Positions 33,906-42,683 of a stretch of DNA of 64,000 nt are shown in pieces. Numbering within the stretch: position 1 is the stretch's first letter; the number at the start of each line of letters is the position of its first letter. A program made the position numbers and the translations under genes. Origin of the DNA: Rhizobium oryzihabitans (GTDB lineage: Bacteria; Pseudomonadota; Alphaproteobacteria; Rhizobiales; Rhizobiaceae); the NCBI RefSeq assembly GCF_010669145.1, contig NZ_CP048639.1, positions 1 through 64,000 of the forward strand, read 5' to 3'. The notes beneath the pieces are model-generated. The model did not search any database. It was not told the DNA's origin and saw only the letters and a program-made list of their open reading frames with translations.

Positions 33906-36872
33906 ATGGCGCGAAGAGCATTACTGAGCGAGGCATGGTGGCAACAGGCGACGATCATCCCGGATAACGAAAGGGAGATCGCCAAACATTATACGCTGGA
34001 TCGATCGGATCTCGACCTGATCATGCGACAGAACAAGGCCGCGAACAGACTGGGCCTCGCCTGTGTTCTGGCCACGCTACGATACCCTGGCCGACCGCTT
34101 GCGGATGGCGAGGTCCTGCCGGCTGGCGTCTTACGATTTCTGGCGCGGCAGATCGGCGTCGATCACCATGAGATCGAACGTTATTTCGAGCGCCCACAGA
34201 CGCGGCGCGAGCATCTGGCCCTGCTTTTCTACAGAATGCAGATGCGTCCGTTTGTGCCTTCGGACGTGCGGGCACTCACAGGCTGGCTGACACCTGCCGC
34301 GCAAACCCTGCGCCAGGCCGATGTATTGGCGGATATGGTCGTGGAAGAACTGCGACGCAGGAGAATTCTTTTGCCAGCGCGGCCAGCGCTCGAAGCCATC
34401 ATTCATGTGGCAATCAGGCGCGGCATTCGTATTGCTCATCGGGCCTTGGCCGGCGGGATCTCAGAAGGCCAAAAGCTCGATCTGGACAAGCTTCTCGATC
34501 CGCGTGAGGGGACAAGCGTGACCATTCTTGCCTGGGCGAGAACGCCGGCATTGTCGCCAGCCGCCGTCAACCTCGACAGAATTGCCGAGCGCATTCGTTT
34601 TCTCCGGTCTCTGAACCTGCCGACGACGTTGATGGATCGAATTCCGGCCAAGGTCTTTGACGAATTTGCTGCAGAGGGGACGCGAATGAGCGCGCAGCAT
34701 CTGCGCGACCTTAACACCGAACGCCGACATGCTGTCCTGGCTGCAACAGTGCTCCACCTTTCCCGCCATCTCACCGATTGCGCGATCGACATGTTCAAGA
34801 AACTCATGGGCATCCTGACGCGGCGAGCCAATAACCAGGCGGCTGCTCGCGTCACCCGATCCGTTCGGGAAGTGCAGACGCCGTTGAAGGACGTTTCAAA
34901 AGTCTGCCATGCGATCATCAAGGCCAGAGAGAAGGGTGAGGACATGGCCAAAGCGCTTGATCTGGTCATCCAATGGCCAGCTTTTGCAACCAGTGTCCAG
35001 GCGGTTGATACGCTGATCGCGCCGGATGTTATCGACGGTAAAATCGAAATGCTCCAGCGCTATCCGACGATCAGGAAACTGGCGCCACAGTTTCTCTCCA
35101 CTCTCGTGTTCCGCGGTCACGCAGTGGCGGCGAACCTCTTGCGGGCGCTATCCGTGGTCGCGGGTCTATATCGTACGGGCAAAAGGACCATACCCGACAA
35201 GGCACCGATCTCCTTTGCGCCGAAGGGCTGGATGCCTCTCATACTCAAAGATGGAAAGATTGATCGCAGGGCTTATGAGCTTTGCCTTTTCAGCGAATTG
35301 AAGCGCCGGCTCGATGCGGGCGATATCTGGGTGGAAGGAGCCAAACGCTTCCAGTCTTTCGAAAGCTTTCTCATTCCCACGCCGACATTCGAGCTGATGC
35401 GTGAGGAAGGAGCGCTTCCAATCGCCGTTGATACCGATGTCGAGACTTATCTTCGCCAACAGCGCCAGCTGCTGAACGATGGACTGGCTGACCTCTCGCG
35501 TCTGGCCGCAGCCGGCGAGCTCGACGATGTAGAACTGACCGGGGCGGGGTTTAGCGTCACGCCGCACAAGGCTATGTTTCCGGATATCGCCAAGTCGCTG
35601 AAGCTAAAGGTGGAAAGCCGTCTGCCTGCGATCCGCATCACTGACCTTTTGCTCGAGGTTGACGCCCGAACGGAATTTTCGAACGCCTTTACCCATTTGC
35701 GCAGCGGTCGGACGGCCGACAACAAGCTTGCGCTCCTCACCGCCATCCTGGCGGACGGCATCAATCTCGGTCTCACGAGAATGGCGGACGTTTCCCCCGG
35801 CATTACGATGCGCCAACTCGCCTGGGCGCACGACTGGCATATTCGCGAGGAAGGTTACACGGCCGCGCACGCCATTCTCGTCAACGCCCAGAGGCAATTG
35901 CCTCTGGCAAGCTTGTGGGGCGATGGAACAACGTCATCCTCCGATGGCCAGTATTTTCCGGCGGGCGGACACGCCGAGGCGATCGGCGACCTCAACGGCC
36001 GCTATGGTCCCAACCCCGGCGCCAAATTCTACCGGTTCACCTCTGACCAGTACGGCGCTTTCTACATCATCGCCATGAATGCCAATGCGAGCGAAGCCAT
36101 CTATGTCCTCGATGGACTGCTCTATCATGGCAGCGATCTCGCCATCGAAACCCACTATGTCGATACCGGCGGGGTAAGCGATATGAGCTTCGCCCTTTGC
36201 CATCTCGTTGGTTTCCAGATTGTGCCTCGGCTGCGCGGTCTCAAGGATCGCAAGCTCTATCTCTTCCCGGGCGACGCGCCTCCCGAAAACCTGGCGCCGC
36301 TCGTTGGCGAGCACATCAACGTCGAGCGGATCAAGGCAAACTGGAACGACATCCTGCGGCTGGTCACGACGATCCGTTCCGGGCAGGTTCGGCCTTCGAC
36401 CCTGTTGGCAAAGCTGTCCGCATTCCCACGCCAGAACGGACTGGCGTTGGCGCTACGCGATCTCGGTCGCATCAATCGGTCCATCTTTCTGCCCCAGTGG
36501 TGGCAGAACCCCGAAATGCGCAGGAACGCGACGGCCGGCCTCAACAAGAGCGAATCCCAGAACACCTTGGCCCGCGCACTGTTCTTCAATCGCCTCGGAG
36601 AATTGCGCGACCGGACTTTCGAGAGCCAGTTCTACCGAGCATCTGGACTGAACCTGCTAATCAACGCCATCGTCTACTGGAACACACTCTATCTCGAACC
36701 GGCGTTCGCCGAGCTCAACCGCGAGGGCATTCCCACGCCGCTTGACATCATCAAACACATTACCCCACTCGGCTGGCAGCACATCAGTCTCACCGGCGAT
36801 TACATCTGGACCCCAACAGACGGCGTTGATCTCAGGCCATTGCGGCGCGAAACATCTATCCTCGCAGCGTGA
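33906..36872 (+). CDS. tnpA: Tn3-family transposase TnpA
   Basis: 988 residues, intact. The N-terminal domain (MARRALLSEAWWQQATIIPD) and C-terminal DDE core are recognisable: ILADGINLGLTRMADVS, THYVDTGGVSDMSFALCHLV, and GLNKSESQNTLARALFFNRL with the catalytic Glu. Size and motifs are those of full-length Tn3-family transposases. It ends 6 bp before the right inverted repeat. Confidence 0.95.
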   Translation: MARRALLSEAWWQQATIIPDNEREIAKHYTLDRSDLDLIMRQNKAANRLGLACVLATLRYPGRPLADGEVLPAGVLRFLARQIGVDHHEIERYFERPQTRREHLALLFYRMQMRPFVPSDVRALTGWLTPAAQTLRQADVLADMVVEELRRRRILLPARPALEAIIHVAIRRGIRIAHRALAGGISEGQKLDLDKLLDPREGTSVTILAWARTPALSPAAVNLDRIAERIRFLRSLNLPTTLMDRIPAKVFDEFAAEGTRMSAQHLRDLNTERRHAVLAATVLHLSRHLTDCAIDMFKKLMGILTRRANNQAAARVTRSVREVQTPLKDVSKVCHAIIKAREKGEDMAKALDLVIQWPAFATSVQAVDTLIAPDVIDGKIEMLQRYPTIRKLAPQFLSTLVFRGHAVAANLLRALSVVAGLYRTGKRTIPDKAPISFAPKGWMPLILKDGKIDRRAYELCLFSELKRRLDAGDIWVEGAKRFQSFESFLIPTPTFELMREEGALPIAVDTDVETYLRQQRQLLNDGLADLSRLAAAGELDDVELTGAGFSVTPHKAMFPDIAKSLKLKVESRLPAIRITDLLLEVDARTEFSNAFTHLRSGRTADNKLALLTAILADGINLGLTRMADVSPGITMRQLAWAHDWHIREEGYTAAHAILVNAQRQLPLASLWGDGTTSSSDGQYFPAGGHAEAIGDLNGRYGPNPGAKFYRFTSDQYGAFYIIAMNANASEAIYVLDGLLYHGSDLAIETHYVDTGGVSDMSFALCHLVGFQIVPRLRGLKDRKLYLFPGDAPPENLAPLVGEHINVERIKANWNDILRLVTTIRSGQVRPSTLLAKLSAFPRQNGLALALRDLGRINRSIFLPQWWQNPEMRRNATAGLNKSESQNTLARALFFNRLGELRDRTFESQFYRASGLNLLINAIVYWNTLYLEPAFAELNREGIPTPLDIIKHITPLGWQHISLTGDYIWTPTDGVDLRPLRRETSILAA

Positions 36873-36878
36873 TCACCA

Positions 36879-36929
36879 TACGTTCTCAAAAGTCGGACAG
36901 ATCCAACACTTTCGTGTCGTGACGCCTCG
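36879..36929 (-). repeat. Tn3 right terminal inverted repeat
   Basis: Reverse complement starts GAGGCGTCACGACACGAAAG; 47 of 51 positions match the left repeat. Its outer edge interrupts the integrase codons at Asp-Ile-Asp. Confidence 0.9.
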
Positions 36930-37270
36930 TCGATGTCGGCCGGCATGCCGTGATCGGGATCGGTTTCGCGCCGTTGCGGATCCCACAGGTGATGGGCAAC
37001 GAATTTCAGGAGGAGGGCTTCGGGCGCCGGCCAGGGCAGCGATTTTCCCGTCGCCGTCAGCGCCCAGGCTTGGAGATAAGCCAGATCAGACGTCAGTGCC
37101 CGAAGGGTATTGTCGCCCATGCCCTGGTTGACGAGATGGCGCAGCGTCTCGACATCCTGATCGCTCAACAGCTCGGCGAGCTCGTCGCGGCGCTCGATCG
37201 GCAGGACGGCTGCAATCGTGTCGAGTTCCTCGGTGCGGCGTTCGATGGCGGATTTTTGCACAGGCGGCAT
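36930..37270 (-). pseudogene. Tyrosine recombinase, N-terminal fragment cut by Tn3
   Basis: About 113 codons from ATG at 37270: MPPVQKSAIERRTEELDTIA, then LVNQGMGDNTLRALTSDLAY and WALTATGKSLPWPAPEAL, the core-binding (SAM-like) domain seen in rhizobial site-specific integrases. The catalytic domain with R-H-R-Y is missing. The reading frame runs into the transposon repeat at 36929. The remainder is not on the far side of the transposon, so this is a remnant of a deleted or rearranged region. Confidence 0.7.
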
Positions 37271-37469
37271 TTTGGCTCCAAAAACGGGCGGTTCTGGCGT
37301 GTTTCAGGCCCGTGACGGAGGCCACTTTTGGTGATTTGCGGCGTCAGATCAATCTATCATCGATAAGGGTTACTTATCGGAGGTCATAGACCATCGGCAT
37401 AGCTGTGAGGAGTACAGAACGCTATTGCGGATATAGCTTTCGCTTAACAAATCATTTACCATAAATTCA

Positions 37470-38603
37470 ATGTCTTACGATCTCGCCAAATTGCCCATCC
37501 ACAGCCTGCTGCGGCCGATCTCCGAGGCCGCTGTTGCTCTTGCCCGTCTCGACGAGCGCATTGCCCGCTCCCCCGTCGGCGAGGGCTTTCTCGAGCGGTC
37601 GCATTTCCTCGACGCGCATGCCTCGCTCTGGGTCGACGGTGAACTCGTTCATCTCGAAGACCTCGTCCTGCATGACGCGCTCCGGGATATCCGTGCTCCC
37701 ACCCATGAACTCACCATTGCCCGCGACATCCTGAAAACTCGCCGTCGCATCGCCGCCCATCCCCCCGCCTGGGCCCTCTCTGATCAAGGCCTCGCCTCCC
37801 TCCGCGGCCGGTCGTGGGCCGGAGCATCATTGGGTGGAGACAGGGAGGGGGTGCGGGATGGCAGTGTTGAGGTGAGCGACGCTCCGGCCGAGATAGGGGA
37901 TGCGGAAGATCCCGAGATTGATGGTCTGGGTGATGCGTTTGCAGCGATCGATGCAGTACTCGCCCGATCCGGGGTCGCGATCGAAGAGGCGAAGAAGCCG
38001 GGGAGCGCCAAAAACGCTCCGGAAAAGGATCCGTTCGTTTATGACCTCGACTGGGATGAGGACGAGCGGCTGGAGGAGTGGCGGGCCGTGCTCGCGCGTG
38101 CCCAGGACTTGCCGCCGGTCCTGCAGGCAATCGTGGCGCTGGATGCCTGGAACCAGATCGCTGTCCTCCAGCATGCGCCTTGGCTCGGGCGTTTGCTCGC
38201 CGCCTCGGTCCTGCGCGAGGGCGGCGTTACCACTGGCGGTCATCACGCAGCGATCAATCTCGGGCTCAAGGCCATTCCGGTCGAGCGGCGCCGGCATCGT
38301 GACCGTGAGACGCGGTTGCTGGCGATAGCAAGGGCGCTGACAATCTCCGCCGAGACGGGGCTCAAGGAGCATGACCGGTTGGTGCTGGCGCGGCAGATGA
38401 TGATGCGCAAGCTGGAGGGACGGCGAACGTCGTCCAGGCTGCCGGAGCTGGTCGAGTTGGTCATGGCGCGGCCGTTGATCTCGGCCGGGATGGTGGCGAA
38501 GACGCTTGAGGTCACGCCTCAAGGAGCGAGGCGCATCGTGCAGGAGCTCGGTCTTCGCGAGATGACGGGCAGGGGAAGGTTTCGGGCGTGGGGGATTTTA
38601 TGA
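37470..38603 (+). CDS. DUF1612/RHE_PE00001-family HTH protein
   Basis: 377 residues. The N-terminus (LPIHSLLRPISEAAVALARL; FLERSHFLDAHASLWVDGEL) and the C-terminal helix-turn-helix (PLISAGMVAKTLEVTPQGAR, ELGLREMTGRGRFRAWGIL) are those of a DUF1612-plus-HTH family widespread on rhizobial plasmids. The arrangement resembles Fic-like or plasmid-maintenance regulators, but the function is not known to me. Well-formed intact gene between the cut integrase and ietAS. Confidence 0.75.
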   Translation: MSYDLAKLPIHSLLRPISEAAVALARLDERIARSPVGEGFLERSHFLDAHASLWVDGELVHLEDLVLHDALRDIRAPTHELTIARDILKTRRRIAAHPPAWALSDQGLASLRGRSWAGASLGGDREGVRDGSVEVSDAPAEIGDAEDPEIDGLGDAFAAIDAVLARSGVAIEEAKKPGSAKNAPEKDPFVYDLDWDEDERLEEWRAVLARAQDLPPVLQAIVALDAWNQIAVLQHAPWLGRLLAASVLREGGVTTGGHHAAINLGLKAIPVERRRHRDRETRLLAIARALTISAETGLKEHDRLVLARQMMMRKLEGRRTSSRLPELVELVMARPLISAGMVAKTLEVTPQGARRIVQELGLREMTGRGRFRAWGIL

Positions 38604-38667
38604 GTTCTGACCGGCAGACATAAAAAGGTTATGCTAACTTCGGGCGGGGCCGCTAGACCGTCACTTA

Positions 38668-38679
38668 GTTCCGCGGAAC
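38668..38679 (+). promoter_or_regulatory. Perfect palindrome GTTCCGCGGAAC upstream of ietA
   Basis: A 12-bp palindrome about 97 bp before the ietA start. It lies where an autoregulator operator would be. It resembles in part repABC-type parS (GTT...AAC) but is shorter, so parS is not claimed. Confidence 0.4.
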
Positions 38680-38775
38680 GGTATAGTAAGGGATTGGTTG
38701 TTAACCTTGGGGGAATTGCGTTGCAAATTGCGCTGCAGCTGATAGTCCAAAAGCAGAACGAAACGGCAGATTACG

Positions 38776-39780
38776 ATGACCACCGCTCGCCACATTGTGA
38801 CTCTTCTGAAAAGCCACATCGCCGGCGATGAGGACCGTTTCCTGTCGACGGCTCTCCAGTTGGCCGCCCATGAGGCGCGGCAGGGGCATGGTAAGCTGGC
38901 GCAGGAGGTTAAAGATCTCGTTGATACAGCAAAGACGCGCCAGCCGAGCATGCGCCGGGCGGGCGGGGCGATCGTACTTGTGCAGCCGAAGGGTGAACTC
39001 GCCGGTCTGCTGAGTGCCCGTTACCCCGACATCCGCCTAACAGACATGGTTCTGGCACAACCCCTTCGCCAACGTCTCGATCGTATTTTAGCCGAGCAGC
39101 GGCAGCAGGCGAGCCTCCAAAGCCACGGACTTCAGCCGCGCCGCAAGATCTTGCTCGTCGGTCCGCCGGGCGCCGGCAAGACGATGACGGCGAGCGCCTT
39201 GGCGGGAGAACTGCATCTTCCCTTGTTCACCATTCTCTTGGACGGCCTCATCACAAAGTTTATGGGCGAGACCGCGTCGAAGTTGCGCTTGGTTTTCGAT
39301 GCCATGACCGCGACCCGCGGCGTGTATCTCTTTGATGAGTTTGATGCGATCGGAGCGAAGAGGGGAGACCGGCAGGACGTCGGAGAAATCCGGCGTGTGC
39401 TCAATTCCTTCCTTCAATTCGTAGAACAGGATGAAAGCCAGGCCTTAATCGTCGCTGCGACGAACCATCCCGAACTACTGGACCGGGCGCTTTTGCGTCG
39501 TTTCGACGACGTTATCGAATACACGCTTCCGGATGTGTCACTCATCGAAGCGATCCTTCGTAACAGGCTTGATCGCTTCGCAACACCCGAACTGTCGTGG
39601 GTAGATGTCGCGAACGCGGCACACGGCCTTTCGCCGGCAGATATTACTCGTGTGGCTGACGACGCCGCCAAGTCCGTCATTCTGGATAATTCGGGCACGG
39701 TCACTGCTGCAAGCATATTTGACGCGCTTGCCGAGCGCCGCTTGGCTGCCCAAGCTATGGATGCGAGCAACAGGCCATAA
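38776..39780 (+). CDS. ietA: IetA AAA-family ATPase (antitoxin of the IetAS pair)
   Basis: 334 residues. Walker A GPPGAGKT at residues 129-136, Walker B YLFDEFDAIG (Asp187-Glu188), sensor AATNHPELLDRALLRRFD with arginine finger. This is the AAA-ATPase of the ietA-ietS pair first described on Ti plasmid pTiC58, where IetA neutralises the IetS protease and the two give plasmid stability and incompatibility. Related ATPase-subtilase pairs have also been reported in phage defence. TAATG overlap links it to the protease gene. Confidence 0.85.
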   Translation: MTTARHIVTLLKSHIAGDEDRFLSTALQLAAHEARQGHGKLAQEVKDLVDTAKTRQPSMRRAGGAIVLVQPKGELAGLLSARYPDIRLTDMVLAQPLRQRLDRILAEQRQQASLQSHGLQPRRKILLVGPPGAGKTMTASALAGELHLPLFTILLDGLITKFMGETASKLRLVFDAMTATRGVYLFDEFDAIGAKRGDRQDVGEIRRVLNSFLQFVEQDESQALIVAATNHPELLDRALLRRFDDVIEYTLPDVSLIEAILRNRLDRFATPELSWVDVANAAHGLSPADITRVADDAAKSVILDNSGTVTAASIFDALAERRLAAQAMDASNRP

Positions 39781-42251
39781 TGGCAACCGGACCACGCGAT
39801 CGCCCGCATTTCCTGCTGAGAGATAACGGCGCGGCAGAGCCATACCGGCGCCCAAACCGGAAAATTGACCCACCGGCGCTACCTCAACGCAATAGGCAGG
39901 CTCATGCCCAGGCGCTGGCGTTGGCAGTCGGAGGAGCTGTCGCGGCGGCAGAGCAGCAGCTTGCCGAAACCGGGGTAACAGCCTTTGAGACGCGCGGTTT
40001 CTATCTCGAGTTCGATCTTCCTGCCTCCGAGGGGGCCGCAATCGACCAGCTCGCGAACAGACAACAAAAAATGGAGGTTGTCGCAGTCCGCGAGCCGGAA
40101 GGCGACGGCGGTATCGTCAAGGCCTCGGTATTTGTGCCCGAGCGTGCAAAAAACTACTTCCTAAACAAGATTGAGCAGTATCGATCGACGGACACCGACA
40201 AAGGGCGTCCTCGAAATGAGCCTCTAATTTCAAGGATCGAAACCGCACAGCTGGCATCCGCGCGTTCTCTCTTCACGGATGACGCAGCGCTGTTTCCACC
40301 CGACCAGCAACTCGCGGTGTGGTGGGAAATCTGGTTGCGCGAAGGCAGGCGTGAGAAGTTTGAAGCCATAGCGGCCGCTTTGGAAATAGAGCTGCGCCAG
40401 CACGCCATCCGGTTCCCCGAGCGCGAAGTCGTCTTGGCGTTGGCAAGCACCGTGACCATGGATCGCGTCGTTGCTCGCAGCGATACCATCGCTGAGTTGC
40501 GCCGGGCAAAAGATACGCCAGCGTTTTTCACAGGTCTTGGAGGTGCAGAACAAAGAGCTTGGACAGACGATCTCGCTGGTCGCGTTCAGGTCTCGCAGAC
40601 TGCCGGTGACGTTGCTATATGCCTTTTGGACAGCGGGGTCCGCCGCACTCATCCTTTGATCGAGCCGGTGTTGTCGATCGATGATTGGCATACGATCAAT
40701 CCGGCTTGGGGCGCCGACGACACGCCAGCTTGGCAGGGTCACGGCACGCGAATGGCCGGAGTAGCACTTTATAACGATCTGATTGATCCGCTTGCTTCTG
40801 AGGACGCTGTCGAACTGCAATATCGGCTGGAAAGTGTTAGAATTCTGCCACCTGGCGACGCGGATGAAAACCGACCTGATCTCTACGGCGCGATTACCGG
40901 TGAGGCGATTGCTCGAGCCGAGATTCAGGCGCCGCACAGAAGTCGGGTCGTAGCGACTGCTATAACAAGCACGGCTCCTTCGCGGGGGCGAGCCTCATCC
41001 TGGTCTGCTTCGATCGACCAACTCTGCTTCGAGACGGATGCGCAGCGGTTGATCCTGATAGCTGCTGGAAACATACGGGTTGACTTAAGCCCTGCGGATC
41101 ACCTGGTTCGCAACGATATCGAACCGCTAGATGATCCAGCGCAAGCTTGGAACGCAATCACCGTCGGGGCTTTCACCAACAAAGTTGACGTTATCGATGC
41201 GCCTTTTGCCGGCTACGCCCCGATCGCGCCCGCTGGAGAACTGTCTCCGGCGAGCAGGACCTCCGTCACCTGGGATCGTCAGTGGCCGGTCAAGCCGGAC
41301 ATCGTCATGGAGGGCGGGAACCTGGCGCATGACGGCGTCAATCCTGGTGAGCCGATTGATGACCTGCGCATTCTGACGACGCACTTCCGGCCCGAAAACC
41401 GCTACTTCTCTACGATTGGCGACACCAGTTCCGCAACCGCGCAAGCTGCCAAGCTCGCGGCAGAGATCATGGTCAGCCGGCCGGGGCTCTGGCCCGAGAC
41501 TGTCCGTGCTTTATTGGTTCATTCTGCCGAATGGACACCTGCGATGGCCGCCCGCGTCACGGCCTGCCACGGCAACAAAACGCAATTGCAATCGATTTTG
41601 CGCCGCTACGGTTACGGCGTGCCAAATCTCGGCAGAGCGCTGCTTTCCGCCAATAACGATCTGACTTTGATGATCGAGGACGACATTCGACCCTTCCAGC
41701 GAGAAGGGAGCGGATCAGTCAAAATGAGAGATATGAAGCTTCATCTGCTTCCTTGGCCGAAGGACAATCTGCTGGCCTTGGGCGCTGAGCCTGTCGAGGT
41801 CCGGGTCACGCTGTCCTATTTCATCGAGCCGAACCCCGGCGAGCGAGGCTGGACTAGGCGTCACAGATACGCTTCTCACGGATTGCGCTTCCAGATGAAA
41901 ACAGCCACGGAATCCGTCGACGAGTTCCGTGCCCGCATCAACCAGGCTGCCCGAAACGAGGAAGAAGGTACACCCGTCAACGTCGGCGAAAGCTGGTTAT
42001 TGGGTACATTCCGCGACAGCGGATCGCTGCATTCGGATTTCTGGCGGGGAACGGCGGCTGATCTTGCCGAGCGTGACGCCATCGGTATTTATCCAGTTGG
42101 CGGTTGGTGGAAGGAAAAGCCGTATCTGGACCGATACAACGAGAAGGCGCGCTATTCGCTGATCGTGACCATTCGCGCGCCTGGTGCCGCGGTTGATCTT
42201 TATGCGGCGGTCGAGACGATTCTGAAGACAGAGATCGTCGCACAGGTGTAG
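39780..42251 (+). CDS. ietS: IetS subtilisin-like serine protease (toxin of the IetAS pair)
   Basis: 823 residues, intact. S8 catalytic triad: Asp284 in ICLLDSGVRRTHP, His321 in WQGHGTRMAG, Ser550 in GDTSSATAQAA; the oxyanion Asn is in LIAAGNIR. No signal peptide, so it acts in the cytoplasm. The N-terminal 270 residues and C-terminal 250 residues are non-catalytic; the N-terminal part is likely a recognition or ATPase-binding region. Start overlaps the ietA stop by one base, so production is coupled to the antitoxin. Confidence 0.85.
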   Translation: MATGPRDRPHFLLRDNGAAEPYRRPNRKIDPPALPQRNRQAHAQALALAVGGAVAAAEQQLAETGVTAFETRGFYLEFDLPASEGAAIDQLANRQQKMEVVAVREPEGDGGIVKASVFVPERAKNYFLNKIEQYRSTDTDKGRPRNEPLISRIETAQLASARSLFTDDAALFPPDQQLAVWWEIWLREGRREKFEAIAAALEIELRQHAIRFPEREVVLALASTVTMDRVVARSDTIAELRRAKDTPAFFTGLGGAEQRAWTDDLAGRVQVSQTAGDVAICLLDSGVRRTHPLIEPVLSIDDWHTINPAWGADDTPAWQGHGTRMAGVALYNDLIDPLASEDAVELQYRLESVRILPPGDADENRPDLYGAITGEAIARAEIQAPHRSRVVATAITSTAPSRGRASSWSASIDQLCFETDAQRLILIAAGNIRVDLSPADHLVRNDIEPLDDPAQAWNAITVGAFTNKVDVIDAPFAGYAPIAPAGELSPASRTSVTWDRQWPVKPDIVMEGGNLAHDGVNPGEPIDDLRILTTHFRPENRYFSTIGDTSSATAQAAKLAAEIMVSRPGLWPETVRALLVHSAEWTPAMAARVTACHGNKTQLQSILRRYGYGVPNLGRALLSANNDLTLMIEDDIRPFQREGSGSVKMRDMKLHLLPWPKDNLLALGAEPVEVRVTLSYFIEPNPGERGWTRRHRYASHGLRFQMKTATESVDEFRARINQAARNEEEGTPVNVGESWLLGTFRDSGSLHSDFWRGTAADLAERDAIGIYPVGGWWKEKPYLDRYNEKARYSLIVTIRAPGAAVDLYAAVETILKTEIVAQV

Positions 42252-42683
42252 GATTCCTTTGATTAATTGGCGGCCGGCCACAATAGGCCCGCACTCCTTC
42301 CGATTTGGTGCGAGACTTGTCCAAGTGTTTGGACGAGATGGTCGGTAGGCTCTGGTGATAATAGGGGCGATGGTTCGTATCCCTTCAAGGCGTTTAAATC
42401 TAACGGCCCAAGGCGGCAGTGTGGCGATCAATGGTTTAAGTGCGGACTCGCGCGCTGGATGCTATCGGTCGCGGTTTCCGGATTTTTGCCGGCGGTTCTC
42501 TAAATTGCGTGTTGGCGTCAAGCGTCTTCCCAACGCCGAATCGGCGGTGTCTGGATTCCGCCCATGCAGTCATTGATGACGTCATCTACTTTGTAAGAAC
42601 AAACACTCCGCCGATTTCAGAACGTTTGTATTCGTCTTACAAATAGTATACCCCCCTATAATATATGAAATGGAGTTTAGGCT
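42252..42683 (+). other. Intergenic region between ietS and dmeF
   Basis: 432 bp without a convincing gene; short ORFs at 42267-42503 and 42440-42646 have no recognisable product. It contains a perfect palindrome GATGACGTCATC (42575-42586), a 9-bp inverted repeat TTTGTAAGA / TCTTACAAA (42590-42598, 42635-42643) with CAAAC/GTTTG nested inside, and the metal operator at 42647-42660. Confidence 0.6.
42647..42660 (+). promoter_or_regulatory. RcnR/DmeR-type C6-tract operator
   Basis: TATA-CCCCCC-TATA, a six-base C/G tract flanked by inverted TATA arms, 24 bp before the dmeF start. RcnR-family repressors recognise a G/C tract with such arms. The repressor gene itself is the next gene but one, so the pair is probably autoregulated and opened by Co(II) or Ni(II). 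Confidence 0.7.

Larger units (their letters stand above)
33101..36929 (+). mobile_element. Tn3-family transposon, complete
   Basis: 3.83 kb bounded by 51-bp inverted repeats with four mismatches, carrying divergent tnpR and tnpA and a space for a res site, with no passenger genes. The 5-bp flanks (CCAAA left, GTCGA right) do not match, so there is no target duplication. The left flank is the T4SS, the right flank a cut integrase gene whose other part is absent. Confidence 0.9.

Noticed and set aside
37711..38522. Long minus-strand ORFs opposite the DUF1612 gene
   Set aside because: The plus strand encodes a recognisable family across the same bases.
38668..38679. repABC parS centromere site
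   Set aside because: Only a 12-bp palindrome; the 16-bp GTT-N10-AAC spacing is not met and no repABC genes are in the window.
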